The notes under the pieces: generated by a model
The model's database searches: none
What the model was told of the DNA's origin: nothing
The model's input: the letters and a program-made list of their open reading frames with translations, nothing else
In this document: one piece after another, positions 5,509 to 11,470 of the stretch
Numbering within the stretch: position 1 is the stretch's first letter
Layout: each line of letters begins with the position of its first letter
Assembly: GCA_035280345.1 (NCBI GenBank)
Contig: DATEGA010000197.1
Coordinates: forward strand, 1-11,470
Source of the DNA: DASSJF01 sp035280345
Lineage (GTDB): Bacteria > Sysuimicrobiota > Sysuimicrobiia > Sysuimicrobiales > Segetimicrobiaceae
Direction of reading: 5' to 3'
DNA length: 11,470 bases
Program-made: the position numbers and the translations under genes

Positions 5509-5844
5509 GTGCCGCGAACCGTCACCGGGCTCGACCCGCGCGCGAAGGCGCAGATCCTAGCGCGCCTGCGCAGCATCGAAGGACACTGGCGCGCCGTCGT
5601 GCGCATGGTGGACGAAGACCGTTACTGCGTGGACGTGATCAAGCAGATCCGCGCGGTGCAGAGCGCCGCCGACAAAGCCACCGCGCTGCTCCTGGAGCGC
5701 CACCTCAATCACTGCGTGACCTCGGCGATCCGATCAGACAATCCCCGGCAGCGTGAGCGCGCGGTCGCGGAGCTGCTTGAGGTCTTCGAGCACCGCGCAC
5801 GGACGAACGGCGAACGCACCGCAGCGTCGCCCGTCCTTCGATGA
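5509..5844 (+). CDS. csoR: CsoR-family copper-sensing transcriptional repressor
   Basis: A 111-residue all-helical repressor that holds the copper operon off until Cu(I) binds. The family core is clear: ARLRSIEGHWRAVVRMV, DRYCVDVIKQIRAVQSAADKA, LERHLNHCV and AVAELLEVFE. The Cu(I) ligand set Cys-His-Cys is present as Cys40, His65 and Cys69. That fits copper-type CsoR rather than nickel/cobalt RcnR or persulfide-sensing CstR, which lacks the histidine. The start is the GTG at 5509 with GGGAGG at 5496-5501 and a 7-base gap. The frame extends upstream to a TTG at 5443, but that lies in the promoter -35 and would translate through the operator. The last bases ATGA contain the copA start, so sensor and pump are coupled. 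Autoregulation through the operator just upstream is the expected mode. Confidence 0.93.
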   Translation: MPRTVTGLDPRAKAQILARLRSIEGHWRAVVRMVDEDRYCVDVIKQIRAVQSAADKATALLLERHLNHCVTSAIRSDNPRQRERAVAELLEVFEHRARTNGERTAASPVLR

Positions 5845-8129
5845 CGCCGGGATCGGGCCCGAACACCGCTACCGTCGATCTTCCGATCGAGGGGATGACG
5901 TGCGCCTCTTGCGTGCGGCGGGTGGAGAAGTCGCTGCGCCGCGTTGAGGGCGTCAGCGACGCGTCGGTCAACCTCACCGCGGCAAAAGCGCGCGTCGTTT
6001 TCGATCCGTCCGTGGCGACGGTCGCCCTGCTCGGCGACGCCGTCGGGCGCGCGGGGTATGCCGTGGGCGCCCGGCCGCAACCCGAGGGCACCGCGGCCGC
6101 CGGTGAGACTTCCGCGGGCCGCGACGCGGCGCGACGCGAGCCGGACGATCTGCGCACACGGTGGCTCACGAGCCTCGTGCTCGGTGCCGCGATGATGGCC
6201 TTGATGTACCTGCCGCTTCGGCTCGACATGATGTTATGGGCGCCGGTCCTGCTGATGGCGGCGTCGGTCGTCCAATTCTGGGCCGGCGCGCCGATCTACG
6301 CCGCGGCTTGGGCCGCGGCGCGGCATGGGACGGCCACGATGGACACGCTGATCGCGATCGGAACCGGCGCCGCATACGGGTATAGCGCGTTCGTCACGCT
6401 CTGGCCGTCGCTCGCCTGGCGCTGGGGCTTCCCATTCCAGTTGTACTACGAGTCGGCGGTCATTATCATCGCGCTGATCTTGCTCGGGCGCTGGCTCGAA
6501 CGGCGGGCGATGGCCCGGATGGGCGCCGCGATCACCGCCTTGATGGGCCTGCAGGCGAAGACCGCGCGTGTCGTCCGCAGCGGCGCGGAGCAGGACGTAC
6601 CCGTGGATTCGGTCGCGCCAGACGATCAGGTTCGCGTCCGTCCCGGCGAGAAGGTGCCGGTCGACGGGGTGGTGGTCGAAGGCCGGTCGGCCGTCGACGA
6701 GAGCATGCTCACGGGCGAGAGCCTGCCGGTCGACAAGGCGCCCGGGGACACCGTGATCGGTGCGACGATCAACACAACGGGGTCGTTCGTCTTCCGCGCG
6801 ACCAAGGTGGGCAAGGACACGGCGCTCGCACAGATCGTGCGGCTCGTCGAGGAAGCGCAGGCATCCTCCGCCCCGATCCAGCGGCTCGCCGACAGCATCG
6901 CGGGCGTCTTCGTGCCCGTCGTTCTCGTCCTCGCGGCGCTGACGTTCGTGGGGTGGATGCTCCTCGGCCCGGAACCGCGTCTCACGTTCGCGCTCACCGC
7001 CGCGATCGCCGTTCTCATCATTGCCTGTCCGTGCGCGCTCGGGCTCGCGACGCCCGCGGCCATCGCCGTCGGGACCGGGCGCGCGGCCGAGCTCGGCATC
7101 TTGATCCGGGGCGGCGAGGCCCTCCAGCGGGCGCATCGGGTCACGACCGTGATCCTCGACAAGACCGGCACGCTCACCGCCGGCCGGCCCGAGATCGTTC
7201 GCGTCCACCCGGCGGCCGGCATGGAGGAGACGGACGTGCTGCGGCTTGCGGCCGCGGCGGAGCGCAGCTCGGAGCATCCGTTCGGCGAGGCGATCGTGTC
7301 GCACGCGCGCGCGCGGCGTCTCGAGATTCCGAATTCGGAGCGCTTCGAGGCCCTCGCCGGGCGCGGCGTTACGGCGTTCGTGGATGGCCGCCGCGTGGCG
7401 CTCGGCACGCGGGCGTTCATGGGCGAACTGGGGGCGGCGCTGGACGGTCTCGGCGACGCCGCCGCCGCCCTGGCCGAAACGGGCGCCACGCCGATGTTTG
7501 TTGCGCTGGACGGCCGCGGCGCGGGAGTGATCGGCGTCGCGGACCGGCTGAAGCCCGATGCCCGCGACGCGCTGACGCGACTGCGGGCGCTCGGGCTCGA
7601 CGTCTGGATGCTGACGGGCGATCACCACAGGACGGCGCAGGCGATCGCCGCCGAGGCCGGGATCGATCCGGACCACGTCATGGCGGAGGTCGTGCCGCGC
7701 CAAAAGGCGGCACAGGTCAAGGCGCTCCAGGCGGAGGGGCGGGTCGTGGCGATGGTGGGGGACGGCATCAACGACGCGCCCGCTCTGGCGCAGGCCGACC
7801 TCGGCATCGCAATCGGGACGGGGACAGACGTCGCGATCGCGGCGTCCGACGTGACGCTGGTGGGCGGCCGTCTGCGCAACATCGCCGTCGCGATCGCGCT
7901 GTCGCGCCGCACGGTCGCCGTGATCCGCCAGGGGCTGTTTTGGGCGTTCGCCTACAACGTGGTGCTGATTCCCGTCGCGATGGGCCTGCTCTATCCGGTG
8001 CTGCACGTGCTGCTCAGCCCGATGCTGGCCGCGGCCGCGATGGCGATGAGCAGCGTGACCGTTCTCACCAACGCGCTTCGGCTGCGCGCCTTTCGCACAG
8101 CCGACGTTTCCGGAGGCGATGCACGATGA
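5841..8129 (+). CDS. copA: Copper-exporting P-type ATPase (P1B-1)
   Basis: A 762-residue inner-membrane pump that uses ATP to expel Cu(I) from the cytoplasm. In order: one N-terminal heavy-metal domain with GMTCASC (Cys21 and Cys24); two helix pairs between about residues 108 and 220; actuator loop with TGES (291-294); helix six with the transport motif CPC (396-398); phosphorylation motif DKTGTLT with Asp440; nucleotide-domain SEHP (477-480); TGD (592-594); GDGIND (640-645); then the last two helices with Tyr705-Asn706 and MAMSS (734-738). CPC together with YN and MxxSS is the Cu(I)-selective P1B-1 signature, which excludes zinc/cadmium and cobalt pumps. The start ATG overlaps the csoR stop (ATGA), and the copA stop overlaps the chaperone start in the same way. 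No key residue is missing. Confidence 0.96.
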   Translation: MTPGSGPNTATVDLPIEGMTCASCVRRVEKSLRRVEGVSDASVNLTAAKARVVFDPSVATVALLGDAVGRAGYAVGARPQPEGTAAAGETSAGRDAARREPDDLRTRWLTSLVLGAAMMALMYLPLRLDMMLWAPVLLMAASVVQFWAGAPIYAAAWAAARHGTATMDTLIAIGTGAAYGYSAFVTLWPSLAWRWGFPFQLYYESAVIIIALILLGRWLERRAMARMGAAITALMGLQAKTARVVRSGAEQDVPVDSVAPDDQVRVRPGEKVPVDGVVVEGRSAVDESMLTGESLPVDKAPGDTVIGATINTTGSFVFRATKVGKDTALAQIVRLVEEAQASSAPIQRLADSIAGVFVPVVLVLAALTFVGWMLLGPEPRLTFALTAAIAVLIIACPCALGLATPAAIAVGTGRAAELGILIRGGEALQRAHRVTTVILDKTGTLTAGRPEIVRVHPAAGMEETDVLRLAAAAERSSEHPFGEAIVSHARARRLEIPNSERFEALAGRGVTAFVDGRRVALGTRAFMGELGAALDGLGDAAAALAETGATPMFVALDGRGAGVIGVADRLKPDARDALTRLRALGLDVWMLTGDHHRTAQAIAAEAGIDPDHVMAEVVPRQKAAQVKALQAEGRVVAMVGDGINDAPALAQADLGIAIGTGTDVAIAASDVTLVGGRLRNIAVAIALSRRTVAVIRQGLFWAFAYNVVLIPVAMGLLYPVLHVLLSPMLAAAAMAMSSVTVLTNALRLRAFRTADVSGGDAR

Positions 8130-8347
8130 AGCACGTCGTGCTGCGCGTGCCCGACATCTCCTGCGAGCACTGCGAGCGGACGATCAGACAGGCGCTCGGA
8201 CGCACTCCGGGCGTGAGCGCGGTCGATGTCGACGTCGCCGCGAAAGAAGTGCGCGTCGCGTACGACGAGATCGCAGTTGACCTCGACCGCCTAAAGGTGG
8301 TGCTGCGGGACGAAGACTATCCCGTGGCGTCTACTGCGCCCGCGTAG
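8126..8347 (+). CDS. copZ: Copper chaperone, HMA domain (CopZ-like)
   Basis: A 73-residue single heavy-metal-associated domain, ferredoxin-like fold, that would carry Cu(I) in the cytoplasm and hand it to CopA. The binding loop is PDISCEHCERTI with Cys13 and Cys16. The domain continues through VSAVDVDVAAKEVRVAYDE and ends with LRDEDYPVAS, where most members have a GY or DY turn. The loop has Ile-Ser before the first cysteine instead of the common Met-Thr, a variant that is frequent in free-standing domains. GGAGG at 8112-8116 lies 9 bases before the ATG, and the ATG overlaps the copA stop (ATGA). Position and size make the copper chaperone assignment strong; a more general metal-binding role cannot be excluded. 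Confidence 0.9.
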   Translation: MKHVVLRVPDISCEHCERTIRQALGRTPGVSAVDVDVAAKEVRVAYDEIAVDLDRLKVVLRDEDYPVASTAPA

Positions 8348-8402
8348 CGCGCGCTAAGTCGGCCGGCAGGTCGCCGTCCGACGCCTTGGGAACAATCCAG
8401 GC

Positions 8403-10214
8403 GTGGGGTACCTGCCTATCGAGCGCTACGGCGTGATCGGCGACCTGCGCACGACGGCGTTGGTCGGCGCCAACGGCTCGATCGATTTCTTCTGCTTTCC
8501 GCGCTTCGACTCGCCGTCCGTCTTTCAGGCGCTGCTCGACGACGGGAGGGGCGGCCGGTTTGCGCTGACGCCGCTCGTCGAGCAGCCCCGCCGCAAGCAG
8601 CTCTACCTGTTCGATTCCAACGTGCTGCTGAGCCGCTTCCTCGCGAACGAAGGGGTGGCGGAGATCTCCGATTTCATGCCGCTCGACCCGCCCCTCGGTA
8701 CGCCGCAGGTCGTCCGGCGAGTCAAGACCGTCCGCGGCGAAATCCGCTACCGGCTCCTCTGCGCGCCGCGCTTCGACCACGCACGGGTCAGGCACCACGC
8801 CGTCCGCACGGAGGACTGCGTGGTCTTCACGCCGGAGGCGAAGGGCCCGGCCGCGCTGCGGCTCCGGACGGACGTGCCGCTCCAGATCCGCAGCGGCGAT
8901 GCCGTCGCGGAGTTCACGCTGTCGGCGGGCCAGACGGCGGCGTTCATCCTCGAGGAGGCGAGGCGGGGACACCCGCCGGCCGGGGACTGCGCCGCGTACG
9001 TCGCCCAGTCGTTCAAGGACACGCTGAATTACTGGCGGCGGTGGGTCGCGCGGTCGACCTACCGGGGCCGGTGGCGCGAGATGGTCAACCGCTCGGCCTT
9101 GGTGCTAAAGCTCCTGACTTCGCGGGAGTTCGGCTCCATCGTCGCCGCGCCCACCTTCGCGCTTCCTGAGGTCGTGGGCGGCGAGCGAAACTGGGACTAC
9201 CGCTACACCTGGATCCGCGACGCATCGTTCACTATTTACGCGCTCCTCCGGCTCGGCTACGCAGACGAGGCAGTGGCCTTCATCCGCTGGATCGCGCAGC
9301 GGTGCGAGGAGGCGAATCCCGATGGGTCGCTGCAGCCGGTGTACGGGATCGACGGAGGCCACGACCTGACCGAAACGGCGCTGCCGCACCTGGCCGGCTA
9401 CCGGGATTCGCGCCCCGTGCGCATCGGCAACGCCGCCTACCGCCAGCTGCAGATCGACATCTACGGGGAGCTGGCCGACAGCCTATACCTCTTCGACCGG
9501 CACGTCGAGCAGATCTCCTCAGTGCTGTGGGAGGCGTTTTGCCGCCTCATCGAGTGGGTGTGCGATAATTGGCGGCAGCCGGACGAGGGGATCTGGGAGG
9601 TCCGCGGCGGTGCCCAGGAGTTCTGCCAGTCGCGGGTGATGTGTTGGGTCGCGCTCGACCGGGCGCTCCGGATCGCCCACAACCGGTCGTACCCGGCGCC
9701 GATCGGACGCTGGCACGACATCCGGGACGAAATCTACCAGAGTATCTTCCACGACTTCTGGGACCCCGCGCGGCAAACGTTCGTACAGCACCGGGGCTCG
9801 ACGGCCCTCGGCGCGGCGAATCTCCTGATGCCGCTCGTCCGGTTCGTGAGCCCGCGCGATTCGCGGTGGCTCTCGACACTGCGGGCCATCGGGCAGGATC
9901 TCGTCGACGACGCGCTGGTGTTCCGGTACCGCATCGCGCAGGCCCCGGACGGGTTGCGCAGTCACGAAGGCACTTTCAACATGTGCTCGTTCTGGTATGT
10001 AGAAGCGGTCTCGCGCGCGGGCGACACCCGGCGCGCGCGTCTCTTGTTCGAAAAACTCTTCGGGTATGCGAACGAACTCGGGCTCTACGCGGAGCAGCTC
10101 GGGCAGCGCGGTGAGCACCTCGGGAACTTCCCGCAGGCGCTCACCCACATCGGTCTCATCAGCGCAGCCTACGACTTGGACCGCCGGATCGAAGCCCGGA
10201 GCCGCCGGAGTTAG
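8403..10214 (+). CDS. Glycoside hydrolase family 15 protein (glucoamylase or trehalase-like)
   Basis: A 603-residue cytoplasmic enzyme expected to release glucose from alpha-glucans or split trehalose by inversion. The N-terminal IERYGVIGDLRTTALVGANGSIDFFCFPRFDSPSVF is the typical start of bacterial GH15 proteins with their beta-sandwich domain. The (alpha/alpha)6 barrel follows with ERNWDYRYTWIRDASF (261-276), SRPVRIGNAAYRQLQ, DEGIWEVRG (394-402), SHEGTFNMCSFWYVE (520 onward) and YAEQLGQ...NFPQALTH near the end. The likely catalytic acid lies in DEGIWE and the likely base is Glu564 in AEQ, by analogy with the family. Length is standard and no signal peptide is seen. The start is GTG at 8403; no good ribosome site is visible. 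It begins 55 bases after copZ, with no clear promoter between. The stop shares bases with the opposing amidohydrolase stop. Which substrate is used cannot be told from the sequence. Confidence 0.92.
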   Translation: MGYLPIERYGVIGDLRTTALVGANGSIDFFCFPRFDSPSVFQALLDDGRGGRFALTPLVEQPRRKQLYLFDSNVLLSRFLANEGVAEISDFMPLDPPLGTPQVVRRVKTVRGEIRYRLLCAPRFDHARVRHHAVRTEDCVVFTPEAKGPAALRLRTDVPLQIRSGDAVAEFTLSAGQTAAFILEEARRGHPPAGDCAAYVAQSFKDTLNYWRRWVARSTYRGRWREMVNRSALVLKLLTSREFGSIVAAPTFALPEVVGGERNWDYRYTWIRDASFTIYALLRLGYADEAVAFIRWIAQRCEEANPDGSLQPVYGIDGGHDLTETALPHLAGYRDSRPVRIGNAAYRQLQIDIYGELADSLYLFDRHVEQISSVLWEAFCRLIEWVCDNWRQPDEGIWEVRGGAQEFCQSRVMCWVALDRALRIAHNRSYPAPIGRWHDIRDEIYQSIFHDFWDPARQTFVQHRGSTALGAANLLMPLVRFVSPRDSRWLSTLRAIGQDLVDDALVFRYRIAQAPDGLRSHEGTFNMCSFWYVEAVSRAGDTRRARLLFEKLFGYANELGLYAEQLGQRGEHLGNFPQALTHIGLISAAYDLDRRIEARSRRS

Positions 10215-11470
10215 GCCGGGGCGGGCCGCACGAAGGCGCCGTCGCCCGGGCGGGCGACGACGCGGCCCTGCTCGTAGGCCGGACGGCCGCGCACGAAGGT
10301 GTGCGTCACGCGCCCGCGGAGTTCCATCCCCTCGTACGGCGTCCATCCGACGCCGCTGTGCAGCTCGGCGCCCCGCACGGTCCAGCTCGTCTCGGGATCG
10401 AGTACAGTGATGTCCGCGTCGGATCCCGGCGCGAGGATGCCCTTGCGGGGGAATAGCCCTGTGTTGCGGGCGGGCTGCTCGGCGAGAAGGCGCACGACGT
10501 CGAGGATCGTGATCCGCCCCGCCGCGACCCCCGCGTGGTGGAGGAGCGGCAGCAGCGTTTCCACGCCCGGGGCGCCCGACGCGTTGGCGAAGATGTCCGC
10601 GCGGTCGCTCTTCTGCGCTTTCGCCCAGGGCGCGTGATCGGACGTGATCCAGTCGATGCGGCCCGCCGCGAGGTACGTCCATAAACCCTGGACGTCCTTC
10701 CGCGAGCGCAGCGGCGGGTTGATCTTCGCGAACGGGCCGAGCCGTTCCATGACCTGTTCGTCCAGCACGAGGTACTGGATGCAGGTTTCCGCCGTCGCCC
10801 GCAGGCCGTCGCCACGGTAACGTTCGACCAGGTCGAACGACCGGGTCACGCTGGCGTGCACGATGTGGAGATGGACGCCGGCGTGGAGCGCCAGCTCCAG
10901 CACCCGGTTCACCGCCTCGGTCTCTGATACCGGAGGTCGGGTGCGGCAGTGCGCGACCGGACCGGTGTCGCCGGCCACCCGCGCCGCGGCGACCGCGCGG
11001 TCGACGATGTCCTGGTTCTCGCAGTGCACGGCGGCGTATCGCCCGGTGCCGGCGATGCGACGGAAGGCCTGCAGCATCTCGCCGTCCGGGATCCGCGGGA
11101 AGCGGACGGGATGCGATTCGTAGGTCGACAGCTTGAACGCGCAGGCGCCGGCCTGCGCCAGCGGCTCGATCGCGTCGAGGCCGCCTTCTTTCCGGATCGT
11201 GCCGTAGAGGGCGACGTCGCAGACGGCTTCCGCCCCGACGTCCTCGACCTTGCGCTCGAACGTCTCCAGGTCCGGGACCGCGGCCGGCATGTCGTAGGGC
11301 ATGTCGACGATCGTCGTCACGCCGCCGGCCACCGCGGACTGCGTGCAGTGGGTGATGCCCTCGGCGGGCTCGCTGCGCGTGTGGACGTGGGTGTCGACTG
11401 CGCCCGGCAGGACGTAGGCACCGGACGCGTCCACCGTCCGGGCGGCGGCCGGGAGGCCGCCGCCCGCGGC
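10211..11470 (-). CDS. Cyclic amidohydrolase (allantoinase/dihydroorotase/hydantoinase superfamily), 5' end outside window
   Basis: A metal-dependent enzyme that opens cyclic amide rings. Counting from the GTG at 11434, the metal ligands are DTHVH (His16 and His18), the lysine expected to be carboxylated in CAFKLSTYE (Lys101), AVHCEN (His137), HIVHAS (His193) and ITSDHAP (Asp266): a complete two-metal site. The C-terminal part has ILAPGSDADITVLDP, also typical. That GTG is not the real start: the frame continues to the window edge reading GGGLPAAARTVDASGAYVLPG, which matches the usual end of the small beta domain before the barrel. Substrate is unclear. SDHAP and INPPLR resemble allantoinase and dihydroorotase, while ETCIQYL resembles the CPQYL of hydantoinases. 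DMPYDMPAAVP recalls allantoinase. No pyrimidine or purine catabolism neighbours are visible to decide. Transcribed convergently to the GH15 gene. Confidence 0.87.
   Translation of the reverse strand, partial: AAGGGLPAAARTVDASGAYVLPGAVDTHVHTRSEPAEGITHCTQSAVAGGVTTIVDMPYDMPAAVPDLETFERKVEDVGAEAVCDVALYGTIRKEGGLDAIEPLAQAGACAFKLSTYESHPVRFPRIPDGEMLQAFRRIAGTGRYAAVHCENQDIVDRAVAAARVAGDTGPVAHCRTRPPVSETEAVNRVLELALHAGVHLHIVHASVTRSFDLVERYRGDGLRATAETCIQYLVLDEQVMERLGPFAKINPPLRSRKDVQGLWTYLAAGRIDWITSDHAPWAKAQKSDRADIFANASGAPGVETLLPLLHHAGVAAGRITILDVVRLLAEQPARNTGLFPRKGILAPGSDADITVLDPETSWTVRGAELHSGVGWTPYEGMELRGRVTHTFVRGRPAYEQGRVVARPGDGAFVRPAPA

Noticed and set aside
7305..7318. Alternating CG tract in copA
   Set aside because: It codes for an Ala/Arg run in frame within the nucleotide-binding domain and is ordinary at this base composition.
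6234..8006. 590-codon open frame on the minus strand opposite copA
   Set aside because: Exactly antisense to a complete P-type ATPase, and its translation is a low-complexity Arg/Asp/His-rich chain with no motif. Typical shadow frame in GC-rich coding DNA.
8348..8402. Possible terminator hairpin between copZ and the GH15 gene
   Set aside because: Only a weak GTCGG/CCGAC pairing of five bases with a long loop and no T run; not enough to call.
9519..10682. 387-codon minus-strand frame across the GH15 and amidohydrolase ends
   Set aside because: It lies antisense to the last part of GH15 and out of frame with the amidohydrolase; its translation is Arg/Pro-rich without recognisable motifs.

Overview
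The window is a strongly GC-rich, gene-dense piece of bacterial chromosome. Most genes abut or overlap by a few bases, GTG starts are used, and many false long ORFs lie antisense to real genes, as expected at high GC. No tRNA, rRNA, CRISPR, transposase or phage gene is visible, so this looks like ordinary chromosome rather than an island. The gene mix (NrfD-type formate dehydrogenase, an adenosine-specific kinase of a family best known from archaea and thermophiles, a stand-alone CBM48 protein, a GH15 enzyme) suggests a poorly cultured high-GC bacterial lineage from soil, sediment or a warm setting, of the kind known mostly from metagenomes. That placement is an inference with low confidence.

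Layout. (1) 1-2189, plus strand: the 3' part of fdhE, then a four-cluster ferredoxin-type beta subunit with a C-terminal membrane anchor, then an NrfD-type eight-helix quinone-interacting subunit. Together these are the tail of a membrane-bound formate dehydrogenase operon; the catalytic subunit is presumably upstream of the window. (2) About 2212-3009, plus: a calcineurin-like metallophosphoesterase whose first metal motif lies upstream of any normal start codon in its frame. (3) 2993-3412, minus: an OsmC-like thiol peroxidase, overlapping the phosphoesterase tail to tail. (4) 3547-4727, plus: adenosine-specific kinase and ribose-5-phosphate isomerase A, joined by a GTGA overlap. (5) 4740-5168, plus: a single CBM48 glycogen-binding domain protein with its own sigma70-like promoter and a strong hairpin terminator. 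(6) 5195-5377, minus: a 60-residue protein with two membrane helices, unrecognised. (7) 5443-8347, plus: a copper-resistance operon csoR-copA-copZ with a promoter and an overlapping C-tract/G-tract operator, all genes joined by ATGA overlaps. (8) 8403-10214, plus: a GH15 glucoamylase/trehalase-like enzyme. (9) 10211 to the right edge, minus: a cyclic amidohydrolase (allantoinase/dihydroorotase/hydantoinase superfamily), 5' end outside the window, whose stop codon overlaps the GH15 stop.

How they work together: the formate dehydrogenase feeds electrons from formate to the quinone pool. The copper operon is a complete sense-export-chaperone unit: CsoR should release the operator on binding Cu(I), CopA pumps Cu(I) out, and CopZ carries it in the cytosol. 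The kinase/isomerase pair suggests nucleoside and pentose-phosphate salvage. The CBM48 protein and the GH15 enzyme both point to alpha-glucan or trehalose handling but are not in one operon. I did not find a clearly undescribed multi-gene system; the most unusual points are the missing start codon of the phosphoesterase, the kinase/isomerase coupling, the stand-alone CBM48 unit and the small membrane protein beside the copper operon.
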